From Dimorphilus gyrociliatus (lineage: Eukaryota; Annelida; Polychaeta; Dinophilidae), in NCBI GenBank assembly GCA_904063045.1, contig CAJFCJ010000035.1:124001-188000 (forward strand): 64,000 bases of DNA. The letters are read 5' to 3'. Below are positions 1-11,079 of the stretch, one piece after another. The translations under genes were made by a program, and so were the position numbers. Position 1 is the first letter of the stretch. Each line of letters begins with the position of its first letter. A model generated the notes under the pieces. It was not told the DNA's origin. It made no database searches and saw only the letters and a program-made list of their open reading frames with translations.

Positions 1-1
1 A

Positions 2-363
2 TCAGGATAATAGAATATTCCATTTGGAAGATCTTCATCTGCTGGATAGTAAAATTGGCTTTCATTATAATCCCTGTCTCTATGTCTAAATTCACATTTT
101 TCTAGAAAGTAAAATGTCTCATTGTATTTAAATGAAAAATGAAATGTATTACCATTTTTAATGTGACGTAGTTTTTCTATTGGTATTTTGATAATACAGT
201 CATAATTTATGCTTAATTTACTAACACCTTCAGTTATGCCTTCTGCCATCGTTCCTATAGAAATAAATTGAAATTCTAATTGCAGACAATGCTGTAAAAC
301 TGTTAGAGCTCTTTCAAACACTGCACCTATAGCGTTTTTTGAAATATTTATAAGGATTATTAT
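2..363 (-). CDS. Partial hypothetical protein, runs off left edge
   Basis: The reverse strand is open for about 120 codons from a stop near 364 to the window edge. The peptide contains FERALTVLQHCLQLEFQF and, near its visible end, KCEFRHRDRDYNESQFYYP. No start codon is convincing, so this is probably an internal or terminal exon; an AG lies just upstream near 380. I do not recognise the family. The ORF at 32873-33160 (- strand) has a loosely similar stretch (KNALLLLDNDEHSCIQFQL), so both may belong to one host gene family. Low-complexity sequence is absent, which favours real coding sequence over chance, but expression cannot be judged. Confidence 0.4.
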   Translation of the reverse strand, partial: MIILINISKNAIGAVFERALTVLQHCLQLEFQFISIGTMAEGITEGVSKLSINYDCIIKIPIEKLRHIKNGNTFHFSFKYNETFYFLEKCEFRHRDRDYNESQFYYPADEDLPNGIFYYP

Positions 364-754
364 TTATCGATTGTCTATTTTAGATTTAGATTACAAAATC
401 ATTGATCATGCTTTCTTTTCTTTTGAGATTAACACATTTACTCATTGATGTTGAATAAATCCAACAAAGGAACTGTCTCTAGTTTTGTTAAGTGTTTATT
501 TGAGAAACTACTAGCAACCTTTGTAATGAAAACTGTTTAAAATCTTAATGAACTATTAAAATGAAAGTAGGAAATCCATTTAGATTATATATAGATATTT
601 ATAATATAATAACCACAGAGATTAGGGTTACAGGTAAATCCATACCCATTAGGGGTGAATGTCTTACGATGACCAAGGAAAACGGTTGTTGTTGATATTT
701 ATAGAAATAAAAAAATATGATAATATATTTATTGAAGAGCTATTATACTATATG

Positions 755-964
755 CTAACTCAAGAAAACAATGGATTCATCAGCTAATATCCTTCCAAGC
801 CTATAATCATCCCAAATTTCAAATATTTTCTGTACTTTATTATTCAGTCTATTGTACCATCCTTCCACACTATTATTAGTCCCTATTAATAATCCAAAGA
901 CTGACCAATTCAATGGTTTCCAAGTAGAATTCAAAATCCAAGTATTTTCGAAATATTCCAGCAA
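755..964 (-). pseudogene. MULE transposase C-terminal fragment
   Basis: The reverse-strand peptide carries GTNNSVEGWYNRLNNKVQ, matching the (T)NNxxEG(F/W)HxxLN block that holds the third catalytic acidic residue of MULE-type transposases. The MULE at 13420-16634 has the equivalent block RTNNDVEGFHNRLNGNL. Only about 70 residues remain, with no upstream catalytic aspartates and no inverted repeats found around it. It is a scrap of a mobile element, not a functional gene. Confidence 0.65.
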
Positions 965-1568
965 GTCTGAAAATGTTCTCAGGATTAGCGTTAAGATTGC
1001 ATAGGGGTCCCCAAAGAAATTTTGGGTTAATCACTTATGGACTTATACAGTTTTGGCTATTGATTATAAATCTGCAAAAATCGACCTCAAAATGTTTTAA
1101 CTTTGGCTGTTGTTTTTTAAAAACGTTTAAAAAAACTACTATCATTCTATAGAGATAAAAAAACAAACTTCCAATGCGTTTTTAAAGTTGATATTTATTA
1201 GGAACATGTAACTTGGGCCTATTCAACTTTTTGTCTAAAGATATACCTAATAGTGCTTTTAGTTTACCTATTGTTTTTTTTATAACTTTTAAAAAAAAAT
1301 TATACATGCAAGGTCATAATTTGGGTCAAGAATTTTTATTGATGCATGATGTTTGTTTTTGTGAGATGCAAGCTCATACAAAATTTGAGTACAATTGGAG
1401 TAGTATTAACAAAGTTACAGTTCGCAAAAGTTCGATAAAATGTCTGGAGTCTTTTTTTTAATGTTATGTATTGTTTGCAAGTGTGAATTTTAACTTGGGA
1501 AAAGTTCTTATTACGTTTTCAATAAAGGTATTGATTCATTTTGACTCTTGAATATTTTTGATAGTAGC

Positions 1569-1730
1569 CACCTGGTGGATGGTATTGATATTAGACACCT
1601 GGTGGATGGTATTGATATTAGACACCTGGTGGATGGTATTGATATTAGACACCTGGTGGATGGTATTGATATTAGACACCTGGTGGATGGTATTGATATT
1701 AGACACCTTGTGGATTGCTTTGATATTAAC
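1569..1730. repeat. 27-bp minisatellite, 6 copies
   Basis: Six head-to-tail copies of a 27-bp unit start at 1569, 1596, 1623, 1650, 1677 and 1704. Five are almost identical and the last is diverged. Each of the first five contains CACCTGGTGG, which includes an E-box (CACCTG). Since 27 is a multiple of three, all frames stay open and chance repetitive ORFs appear on both strands; I do not regard them as genes. Confidence 0.95.
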
Positions 1731-2260
1731 CCTGGATAATATTTGAGAATTTTAGAGAATATTGAAGAATATTTGATAATAATGTTATAATTTGAAAGTT
1801 GATTGATGGACAATTTTTGTGCACTTAGAAATAATAACATGACAATATTTAGACTTTGACCAAGTGAACCCAGGCTTTTTGAAATGTATAAAAGGAATTA
1901 CATTACAAAGTCAATTTTAAGAAAATTTTTCTTTAAGATTTTTGAATTTAAAATATTTCAGTTGTCGAGTAAATTTGAAGAAAGAGAATTGAGTTTGGCC
2001 CTGGAATTAGTATATCATCATCAATTTCAAAAACAATGTATTCAAAGTCAATACTGCTGCTAATTTGTCAAATATAAAACATTGATCAATACTACTTCCT
2101 ATAAATAGAACAATATTGGTTGATCAATAAATGAAAGAAATCTGAAGAGGAGAGACATCGCATTAAAAAATTGGAATATTTTTTCGCAAAAGTGACTCAG
2201 TATTGACATTGAAGCAATTGGAAAAACAATCTACCTCAGCAAAATTAGCCTGCTGATATG

Positions 2261-2281
2261 TATATATATATATATATATAT
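2261..2281. repeat. (TA)n microsatellite
   Basis: About ten uninterrupted TA dinucleotides, with no coding context. Confidence 0.9.
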
Positions 2282-2469
2282 CTGTATTGGTAATTCTTTA
2301 GATTGATTATGTAAGTGACAAATACTCTCTTAATCTAAAAAGAACAGATAATAGAAGCCATTTTGAGTTTAAAAATCAGCTCTCTTCACACTGTAACCAG
2401 AAATTAAAAAGAAATGTGATGAATATTTCCCAAAGGTGTGATTTTCATGTGAAAAGATATTTGTGAACA

Positions 2470-4950
2470 ATGAAAAATCCTCTTTTAAAATATCATGCAA
2501 AACAGATTAAAGCTGTTCTAGAAAATGATAAATTATTTAATAAAAAATTACAAGAGTTAAAAATTAATTTAAATTGCTTTGATGATAGCAGCAAACTGTT
2601 GAAAATTATAGAAAGTATTCAATTCTTTGATAAGAAATATACTGAAATTGAAAATTTGATTAAAAATACATGGAAAAATGTAATTATTGAAAGAAAATAT
2701 TCTTTTCAAATGGAATTTGAATTCTATCCTAAATTTTCATTGAACAATTAAAATTCTTCTAATATTAAATTTGATGATATATTGACACCAACTCAACTTT
2801 TATTGAGAAATTGTAATAAAAATCAAGAAAATTTTGGCTTATTTTTCAAAGTTGAACAATTTTTAAATTATTTAAAATTTTTAAAAAATTTCAATCAAAT
2901 AGTTTGAAAGAATTATATATTGAAAATTGTGGTTTGGCAGAAGCGATTGAAATCAATTGTCCAAATTTAAAAATATGTAAACTGGTAAAAGTTGGTAGAA
3001 AATTATATTTGAAACAATTTTTTAAAGACAATTTCAAATTACAAAAATTAAATATATCTGGAATTTCATTATTAAATGATCTGGGAAAGAATTTCTTTGA
3101 AATATTAAGTAATTTGACAATATCATTATCATCTCTCAAATGTAATGATTGTTAAATGATTACAAAATCAAATGATTTACTTAATTTACTTAAAAATCAC
3201 AATTGTTTAAATACTTTAGAAATGGATGGTAATCAAGTTGATTTGATTGATAAATTTGTTGATACTTTGGATTTTTTTACATCTATTTTTTCAGCACATT
3301 GTCTAAAAGTATTAAAATTACCAATTATTAAATGCCCAAATAATCAAATAACAATGAAGACAGCAACAAATATTGATGATTTCTTGATGATAAAACTGGA
3401 TTTGATATATCTAGATTTTGGTGGAAATTCTCTAGATAATATCTTGATATGTAATTTTATTAAAAAGCTAACTTCTTTTTCAATTAGTTTAAAAATCCTT
3501 GCTACAAATTGCTACAATTCAACTTTTAATGACTTATTGAATGATATTAATTTCTCTAATTATTCTAATTTTAAATATTTGAAAATTGTACATTCAAATT
3601 CAAATTTAAATTTGAAAGAGTTTAATGAACTTTTCACTTGTCCAAATAAGATCCTATCTCTAAATGTTATAAGAAAAATTCACCTAAAAAATTGTCAACT
3701 ATCTGATGATTTTTTAACAACATTGACAAATATTTGGACTGAACTAACTTCAATAAAAACTTTGGATATAAGTTATAATGAATTTACAAAGGATACTAGT
3801 TTAAATTTTTTAAAGATGATTAAACATGAAAAATTTCAACAATTTGATAATTTGTATGTACTTTGTTGTATTGTAATTGTAGGAAGTCCTAGCTCGTCAC
3901 TATCAAATTCGTCCTCTCCAATCATTTACCAATGTGCCAAAGTACTGGTCCAAATAGAACCTTTCAAGTTCGTCCACAAGTAGTCTTAATAAATGTAATT
4001 CCAGTAAAAATTAACCAACAAACACCAGTATTTCATTCAAAGAATATGTATTTGAGTAAATGAGTTTCTAGTTCTAAACAAGCAAGTTTGAACAACCAGC
4101 TGATGGTTAGAAAACTGAACTGACTACTGTTAAATTCGTAGGGTTTATATACTTTTCCAATAGTTCACAGTTCACAGATAAAAATATTCACACAAAGAAA
4201 TGTAACAATTTGGATAAAGGGAAAGTTCAAATATACTTCCATGTTTGTTACTTTTTCTTTATCTTGGAGAACTTTTGCTCCCTATTTTAGTAGGTCAGAA
4301 AGTTGCCTAAGATGTAACAATTATTAATAGAAGTTGGATTGATTCCAAAACACAAAAATAGGAAAAGGTCAACTTGATGCCGTTTTAATATACAACAAAT
4401 TATTAATAATAATTGTTTGTGTAAGATAATATGTTTCTGTGTAAAGGACTGGTAGGATAAAAGTATTAAACTTAATCATCTAATATAGTATTGTGCATAC
4501 AATACTGTTGAAAAGTGACAATAATCTAAAAACTCCAAATATAAATAGAATAGTGGAAGATATAATTAATATTCATTAAATATGATGTGTATAATAATTT
4601 GGGTTAACATCTAGTTAGTTTAAATAGTGTATGTTGTAGTTTTAGGCGTGTAGAGTACTTTATAATACTCTTTCAATATTGCTTTCCATTGATGAATGAA
4701 ATGTAACAATTTGGGTGTATTGTGTGAATTTGTGAGCCTGGTTACAAGCTTATGTGTTTAGTACCTACAAACTGCCTAAATGTGTACATTGTATATGCAT
4801 CATTGTAATTGGAAAAATACGGATATATCTGAATATTTGAATTCAATTATGGAATTAAAATTTTTAAGAATTTTCAATTCAAAATCAAATGCTGCTAAAC
4901 TGGTATCACATGCTGTTGTTGATGTAAATAATTCTTTTGAAAACAATTGA
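2470..4950 (+). pseudogene. LRR-like protein gene, broken by stops and a solo LTR
   Basis: Several ORF pieces read as one leucine/isoleucine/asparagine-rich protein with irregular leucine-rich (RNI-like) repeats: LKELYIENCGL, LKTLDISYNEF and KLDLIYLDFGGNSL type motifs. The first piece starts at ATG 2470. Breaks are an in-frame TAA at 2749, a frame change near 2890, a TAA at 3153-3155 with the same frame resuming at 3156, and a 932-bp solo LTR at 3857-4788. If the LTR and one copy of its 5-bp target duplication are ignored, the frame continues from 3856 into 4794 and stays open to TGA 4948-4950. The LTR therefore entered an ORF segment that was open. LRR identity is inferred from repeat spacing only. 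Confidence 0.6.
3857..4788 (-). mobile_element. Solo LTR, family B
   Basis: The segment runs from TGTACTTTG to GTGTACA and is nearly identical to the LTRs at 54424-55350 and 62652-63604. The five bases before it (3852-3856) and after it (4789-4793) are both TTGTA, the expected target duplication. No internal retroelement sequence remains, so LTR-LTR recombination removed it. Orientation is inferred from the full element B1, transcribed on the reverse strand. The end of the LTR at 3857 contains the first codons of the family's Gag ORF. Confidence 0.93.
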
Positions 4951-5179
4951 CAGCATCTTAAATTGGACATTAAATAGTAATATTTTCTTTTTTTGCCACT
5001 CATCAAAACAAATACCAAGTGAATTTGATGATATTCACAAGTTTTCCTTTTAAAACCATGAATAGAAAACAGTTGGTAGAATGGAGGTTGTTCCATCAAC
5101 AAACCATATTTTCACTTTGCTAACAATTCAAGCTGGTGCTTTGTACTTAAAATTATATTTCAATGGACCTTCAAATTAT

Positions 5180-5286
5180 GGACAAAGAACTAACTGGTGT
5201 ACCAGTCATAACTTCAGCAGAAGGTAAGGTTTTAAAGCCCAAAGGAACAGCAATAATCAAAATCCAGTTTGCTGGAGGAACCATGG
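5180..5286 (+). pseudogene. Retroviral-type protease fragment (B-type)
   Basis: This stretch encodes residues like MDKELTGVPVITSAEG and KIQFAGGTM, homologous to the part after the active site in the proteases at 10600-10870 and 61240-61500. It abuts the first base of LTR A at 5287. No active-site DTG/DSG motif is included. Confidence 0.7.
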
Positions 5287-5800
5287 TGTACAACTTTGGT
5301 TATATTTTACATGCTTGAACTCTATTATTTTATGCAACATATACATGTACATCTTAAAACCTACGCAAGAAAATGCTATAACATTGGCCAAACATAAGTC
5401 TGATTAGTCAGCTTGAAGGTTCATCTTTAATTACCAATAAAGGTTTGGCCAAGTTATAATTTAATTAACTTGCCTAGGGTGTGGCCAAGTTATAATTCAA
5501 TTAACCTTCCTAAATGTTGAACCTTGTAACATCCTGTTACTAAAGATAAATATGAACTACACATTTCGGCAACTGTAAAGTGATGATTGGATGTCAGAGA
5601 CAAACCTCAAAGTATATAAATCCTCATTATTCTCATTTGGCATGCAGCTTCCATCTGGACCCAAGGACCTGGGAAAATCATCTGGAAACAACCTCCACTG
5701 GAACCATCCATCTACTCCTCAACATTGGAAGATAGTTTGGTAATTTGGCAACCTGCTATTACAAACTATCTACTCTGCTATTGAACTCTCATATTGTTAC
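5287..5800 (+). repeat. 5' LTR of element A, 3' truncated
   Basis: It is almost identical to the first 514 bases of the 17214-17848 LTR and begins TGTACAACTTTGG. A TATA-like AGTATATAAATCC lies near 5613. It stops at 5800, about 120 bases before the expected GTACA end, where an antisense integrase fragment takes over. The normal primer-binding site is therefore absent. Confidence 0.88.
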
Positions 5801-6019
5801 TCTTCAATCCAAATAATATTTCATGTGGGGTTTTGCCAGTGCTTCCAACTGGAATTTGATTTAAACATGTCTGAATTAATGGTAACTGTCTTGTCCAATC
5901 TGTTAATTGTTCCATAACTACATGTTTATGTAGTGCTCTACGAATTTCCAAATTCTTTCTTTCTACCATTCCATTACTTTGGCTATGGAATGCTGTTGTT
6001 TTAATTTTTCGTATTCCCA
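5801..6019 (-). pseudogene. Integrase fragment of element B family, antisense
   Basis: The reverse strand reads MVERKNLEIRRALHKHVV and onward, nearly identical to the integrase catalytic-core end and following region of element B1 (58059-58277). It sits between the 5' LTR and gag of element A in the opposite orientation. It looks like a patch copied from another element by template switching or gene conversion. Confidence 0.85.
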
Positions 6020-6109
6020 GAAGGAGGAAATGGAAATGCCACTGGGGCAGTTACAGACTCTAACCCTTCAACCCCAGCAACTCCAACAATTACAATTCAG
6101 CCAGCAGGA

Positions 6110-8626
6110 ATGTCAGAAAGGCAACAAAGACTAATTGAAGACTATGATAGATTGGTGAGTGAAATGAAAAGAAATCGAATCACAATTCCAACAGATCATG
6201 GAGATGGAACACATCACCCAGCACAGAACCCAAATGTTGATATCACAACAGTAATTCAAGCATTAAGGGCTGCTTGGGACCGCCCTCAAAGAACTATTCT
6301 CAAGTTGTATGATGGAAGCAAGGAGTGTTCAAAATTCAAAGAAGACTTTAATCAGGCATGTTATGCTTATGGTTGGATAGGAGAAGATGTTGTGAAAGCA
6401 AATCTTTTAGATTATTTAACTGGTCCTGCAAAGGATTTGGTGTTGGCTCTGGATGGAGAGCCTACTGTGGAGGAAATATGGAAAGCCCTCCATGACGAAT
6501 TTGATCTAGATCCTTTGGAGTATCAGGAGAAATTGCTTAACTTAAAGCAAATGAATGGCGAAAGTGTGGTTCAGTTTGTTAATAGAGCAAAGAAATTGAT
6601 AAAGAGGTTTTCTCCACCTAGACCAATGGAACCACAATTGCTTGCAACTATGAAAGAAATAAAACTGATGGAAGTTTTACAAAGAGGATTACAACAGGAT
6701 ATTCTACATTTAGTGTACACCTTACATCCTAAATGTCAAACATTGGCAGAACTATATGAGGCTGCTAAGCAAGCAGAAACTTCATTAAAACTAACTCAAA
6801 GAAAACCGATCACAATGGTGTCAAAATTGGAAACTCAACAAAGAAAAGAGACCAAAAAGACCCAGGTAATCAGAAAAGATGCTTCTACAGAAACCCCAAA
6901 TTTCTGGAATAGAAAGCATGTACCTGACAACAAAAATGCTACTAAAGAAAAGTTTTCAAGCCAAAAAGTCCAAAAGTATGCACCAACTACAACAAATAGG
7001 TATTATAAGAAAAATCAACCAGCAAAGACGATACTGAAAGAGGAACCTAAGCTACAAAAATTAGAAACATTAGACAATGAAAGCATGTCAGAAAACGACG
7101 AAGTTCAAGATATTCTCTGTTTTTCAGATAGTGACGAATCCACTTGTCAGCTGTTACAAAGCAAACAATCTGAGCGAAATGCTTCAACATTTATTGGACA
7201 ATTTGAAACTAATACTGGTTTTAAGTTTGATGCCTTGATAGACTCTGGTAGTGACAGATCTTTCATTTCAAAAAAGGTATTAAGACAAGTTCAAGGAAAA
7301 GCATCCTTCCCAGAACAAACTGTGAAAAATGCTAGAGATGCTTCAGGAAATAGCATCGAGATATGTGGAGAAATCATTCTCAGACTTTATTTTAATGAAA
7401 AGATTATTAAACAACGCTTTCTGATCAACAAAATCATTACACAACAATGTATTATTGGGTGTGACTTTCTACAACAAAATGGAGCTACCCTTGACTTTGG
7501 CAAGAGACAGATTATACTCCAGCCAGGTACAGAAAAGAATTACCCTGTTGGAACACAACACTTATCTTTCAAAGGGTTTTACCCAGTTCCTCTTATTATG
7601 AAAAAGAATGAGAGTCAAATACATACCCTTCAGACAACAATTGAACAAGAAAATCCCGAGATGAAGAACAAAGTTACCCAAATTCTGGCAAAATATAAAG
7701 AAACTATTGCAGAAGACAGATTTGATATTGGCAATCCAGAGGTACCACCCTTGGAAATAACTCTTGAACCAGGTTCAACACCATATAGACAAAGGCCATA
7801 TAGAATGCCTCCTCAAAAACAAGAAGAATGTAAGCAACAGATAGCTGAATTGGTAAAAAGCAAAGTTATTCAACCAAGCAAGAGCAATTGGGCTTCACCA
7901 ATTGTTTTCGTAAGAAAGAAGGAAGGTAGTCTACGAATGTGTGTAGATTATAGAAAACTAAACAAAATGACAGTTAAAAACAAGTATCCACTGCCAAATC
8001 AAGATGATCTTTTTGACCATTTGGGAGGAGGAAATAAATTCTTTTCTACAATGGATTTGACAAGTGCATACCACCACATTAACATCAAGAAAGAAGATAG
8101 GTCTAAAACAGCATTTATTACACCTTTTGGCTTGTTTGAATTTATTAAGATGCCTTTTGGATTAACCAATGCCCCTCCTCATTTTAGTTATGTAATGAAT
8201 TCATTTGTGCTAAAGGATGTAAAGCATTTGTGCCTAAACTACCTTGATGACATAATAATATTTACCAAGTCGCTGGACCAACATTGGGAAGCATTGGAGA
8301 CCATTCTTCAACAGATTCAAAAGTACAATTTTAAGATTAAACTAAGTAAATGTGTGTTTTTGAAAGAACAAGTTCAATTCTTGGGACACATTGTATCAGA
8401 AAAGGGGATTGAAACAGATAAGTCCAAGACAGATAAATTATATAACTTACAGCCACCAGTGTTTGCAAATTCACTACTAAGCTTTGTTGCATTTTGTGGC
8501 TATTACAGAAAATTTATACAAGATTTTGCAAGAGTAGCTAAACCTCTGTATATGTTAATGAAACTACATGGGAAAAAGGATAAATTGCAATGGACTGAGG
8601 AAGCCAAGCAATCATTTTTCAAGTGA
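6110..8626 (+). CDS. Gag-pol polyprotein, 5' part (capsid, protease, RT)
   Basis: The 838-aa ORF has a gag region (residues about 1-340), an aspartic protease with LIDSGSDRSF (about 380), and a reverse transcriptase (about 560-800) with MCVDYRKLN, SPIVFVRKKEG and the YLDD polymerase motif in LNYLDDIIIF. The reading frame is also open upstream of ATG 6110, including a PTITIQ segment shared with the start of element B Gag, so 6110 may not be the original start. The ORF ends with a frameshift (TGA at 8624) inside the RT/RNase H connection. Usual elements of this type continue through RNase H and integrase. Confidence 0.88.
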   Translation: MSERQQRLIEDYDRLVSEMKRNRITIPTDHGDGTHHPAQNPNVDITTVIQALRAAWDRPQRTILKLYDGSKECSKFKEDFNQACYAYGWIGEDVVKANLLDYLTGPAKDLVLALDGEPTVEEIWKALHDEFDLDPLEYQEKLLNLKQMNGESVVQFVNRAKKLIKRFSPPRPMEPQLLATMKEIKLMEVLQRGLQQDILHLVYTLHPKCQTLAELYEAAKQAETSLKLTQRKPITMVSKLETQQRKETKKTQVIRKDASTETPNFWNRKHVPDNKNATKEKFSSQKVQKYAPTTTNRYYKKNQPAKTILKEEPKLQKLETLDNESMSENDEVQDILCFSDSDESTCQLLQSKQSERNASTFIGQFETNTGFKFDALIDSGSDRSFISKKVLRQVQGKASFPEQTVKNARDASGNSIEICGEIILRLYFNEKIIKQRFLINKIITQQCIIGCDFLQQNGATLDFGKRQIILQPGTEKNYPVGTQHLSFKGFYPVPLIMKKNESQIHTLQTTIEQENPEMKNKVTQILAKYKETIAEDRFDIGNPEVPPLEITLEPGSTPYRQRPYRMPPQKQEECKQQIAELVKSKVIQPSKSNWASPIVFVRKKEGSLRMCVDYRKLNKMTVKNKYPLPNQDDLFDHLGGGNKFFSTMDLTSAYHHINIKKEDRSKTAFITPFGLFEFIKMPFGLTNAPPHFSYVMNSFVLKDVKHLCLNYLDDIIIFTKSLDQHWEALETILQQIQKYNFKIKLSKCVFLKEQVQFLGHIVSEKGIETDKSKTDKLYNLQPPVFANSLLSFVAFCGYYRKFIQDFARVAKPLYMLMKLHGKKDKLQWTEEAKQSFFK

Positions 8627-9966
8627 GAGATGCAGTAGTTAACCCTCCTGTATACAACTACCTGATTTTGCTAAAGATTTTCACTTAACAACAGATGCAT
8701 CGAATGTAGCTGTAGGAGGAGTTCTTGAACAAGTTTATGTAGATGAGAATGGGAAGAAAACAATGAAACCCATTGCCTACGCTTCAAAACAATTCAACAA
8801 TAATCAAATGAAATATGCAGCCTATCAAAAGGAAGCATTTGGGTTTACTGGGTTGTAAAGAAATTTTTACATTACCTTCAAGACAAGCCATTCTTTTTAT
8901 ATACTGACCATCAGAGTCTAGTACAAACATTTAAGCAAAACAAATTGAATGTCAGCACAGCAAAATGGGTCATGGCTTTAATGGATTTAAAATTTACAAT
9001 TAACTATGTGACAGGACGAAAAAATAGAGCAGATGCATTAACAAGATTAGAAGAATATACACCCCCAAGGAAAGTAACATTTGAAGAGCTAATTCATGGA
9101 AAGATCAAAAAGGAGAATTCTCCCTCTATTTCAGTTAAAATGGAACAGTATGAACATACACCAGAGTTAACTTTTGTAGCTACCAGTGATAACAGTGAAG
9201 AGAAAATTGATTTGTCTTCTGTTGACTTACAGTCAGAGCAAGAAAAAGATGTGAATTTAAAATCAATTAAAGAATATTTAACATTGGATGGTCAGCTACC
9301 TATTCCTTATTTTGGAACTTTTACACCTTTCATAATGGAGATGTTTGTTCACAAGGAAATGATCTGGATTATCCTTGAAGAAAGAAACATTCTGGTTTTA
9401 CCTGACCATTTGATGCTAACTCTGCTCCCTAAATTCCATAAAAATAAAATTCACAATCACCATGGACCCAGAATGACATTACAAATAATTACAAAGACCT
9501 TTTGGCACCCAAAATTAAAGATTATGATTGAGAATTCAATAAAGGATTGCACTTTGTGTGAACAAATGAATGGTAGGAGTAGAGTATACCCTTTGGTAGA
9601 AACCTTTCACCCTGCATCACCAATGGAGTTGGTAGCCATGGATATAATGGGACCCTTACCCATGGTTAAGTCATACAGATTCATACTTGTGATAGTGGAT
9701 CATTTCAGTAGATACACAGTTTTATATGCACTCAAACAGCAAACCAGTAAAGAAATTGCAAACCTTCTTTTCAACAGATTTTTTCCCATTTTTGGAATTC
9801 CAAAACAAATGTTGACAGATCAAGGAAGAAACTTTGTTGGTAAAGCTTTTAAAGAGTTTATGAAGGTATTAGGTATTGAGAAAATCCAAACAACAGCTTA
9901 TAGAAGCCAGAGCAATGGACTAGTTGAACGAAGAAATAGAGAAGTGAGGAAGGAAATCAATAAATA
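8627..9966 (+). pseudogene. Pol, RNase H and integrase part
   Basis: After the frame change at 8626 the RNase H domain is readable across frames (TTDASNVAVGG near 8690, YTDHQSLVQTF near 8900). From 8945 a 340-codon ORF covers the RNase H end, the integrase zinc knuckle (His residues near 9455-9465, CTLCEQ near 9553) and the DDE core: MDIMGPLP, LTDQGRNFVG and the glutamate in SQSNGLVERRNREV. A further frameshift at about 9966 separates the integrase C-terminus. At least two frameshifts make a full-length product unlikely. Confidence 0.82.
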
Positions 9967-11079
9967 GTGGTGGAAGAAAATCAGCATAACTGGGTTGCAA
10001 ACCTACCCTTGATTCAAGCATTTTTGAATCAATCACCTGTAGGAAGTACAAGACTACCACCCCAGGAACTTCTTTTTGGCACCAGCACAAGAACACTGAT
10101 TGATGTAACAATGCATACTACCTCTCCTGAAACAAATGTACTATTTGTATTCAATCACCAGCAGCAATTAGTACAGTTAAGAGCTACAGCCTTCTGTAAA
10201 TCCATCATGGCAAAAGAACAATATAGGGAAAGAAAGAATAGAAATCTCAATCTTCCAAAATATTTTGAGGTTGATGATGAAGTATTCTTAAGAAATGATG
10301 CTGCAAGAATTGCAATAACAAAAATCCCTTCTTTAAAATGGTTAGGCCCATACCGAATAACAAAAGTCAATCATCAAAAGTGGATATATGAAATACAAAT
10401 GGATGATAATACATGCAAGTTGGTACATGGTAGCAGATTAAGACTAGCCAATGAATCTAATAAGTTGGAAACAGGGAAAGAAGCAACAACAATCTTTCAC
10501 CTTGTGGAGAAGGAAATAACACACCTCCAATATCTTTCTCAGGTAGAAGGAAGAAATGACTTTCAATTCCGTTTGAAGAATCAAAAAGGCCAAGAAGTCA
10601 TTGCCTTGTGTGACACAGGAGCATTGAGATCCTTTATTACTGAAAAAGAAATCAAGTTAATGGATGTTACAATTATGGATAAAGAAACAATTGGCTTACC
10701 AATTATAACTTCAGCTGATGGGAAAGCTTTAAAGCAAAAAGGAAGCGTAAAGCTGAATATCCAATTTGCTGGAGAAAGTATGGAACAAGAATTTATAGTT
10801 ATGGAAAATCTAGACATAGCAATAATACTTGGTTGTGATTTCCTACAAACTGTGGGAGCAAACCTCAATTTTGAAGCTAAACAGTGTTCTCTCAAATTTG
10901 ATAGAAGGAAAGGGAACCTGGCTGAAAGAATAAGGCAACCTCAACTAAACAAAGTCACTATAGCCATGATGGGACAGCATGACTCTTCATCAGAAAGCTC
11001 AGATAGTGATGACTCAGAGATGAAGTTACTAATTCTGATACTGGTTATGACACAAGCAATACTTTCAAACAGACAGTAA
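9967..11079 (+). CDS. Integrase C-terminus fused to a second aspartic protease and acidic region
   Basis: The 370-codon ORF first finishes integrase (GPYRITKV and HGSRLRLAN, the conserved tail of the family) and then, without a stop, continues into a retropepsin-like domain with ALCDTGALRSFITEKEI and AIILGCDFLQ. This is the protease type found before the RT in elements B1, B2 and C. Element A already has its own distinct protease (DSGSD) in the usual place, so this is an extra copy. The C-terminus turns Ser/Asp/Glu-rich (SSSESSDSDDSE) as in B1. No normal start is expected because the ORF begins at a frameshift. Confidence 0.75.
   Translation: MVEENQHNWVANLPLIQAFLNQSPVGSTRLPPQELLFGTSTRTLIDVTMHTTSPETNVLFVFNHQQQLVQLRATAFCKSIMAKEQYRERKNRNLNLPKYFEVDDEVFLRNDAARIAITKIPSLKWLGPYRITKVNHQKWIYEIQMDDNTCKLVHGSRLRLANESNKLETGKEATTIFHLVEKEITHLQYLSQVEGRNDFQFRLKNQKGQEVIALCDTGALRSFITEKEIKLMDVTIMDKETIGLPIITSADGKALKQKGSVKLNIQFAGESMEQEFIVMENLDIAIILGCDFLQTVGANLNFEAKQCSLKFDRRKGNLAERIRQPQLNKVTIAMMGQHDSSSESSDSDDSEMKLLILILVMTQAILSNRQ

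Noticed and set aside
1548-1840. ORFs on both strands across the 27-bp repeat
   Set aside because: They exist only because the unit length is a multiple of three and lacks stops; no start context or flanking coding signal.
2470-3155. Reassigned TAA codon to explain the in-frame TAA stops in the LRR-like gene
   Set aside because: Other ORFs here (such as the PLE-like ORF and peptide gene) use normal stops, and a frame change near 2890 also exists, so pseudogene decay is simpler.
4800-5102. 100-codon reverse-strand ORF
   Set aside because: It is the antisense of the 3' end of the LRR-like frame and starts with no family resemblance.
10581-10895. Reverse-strand ORF inside element A
   Set aside because: Shadow of the second protease coding sequence; a similar antisense ORF appears at 61231-61518 opposite B1 protease.
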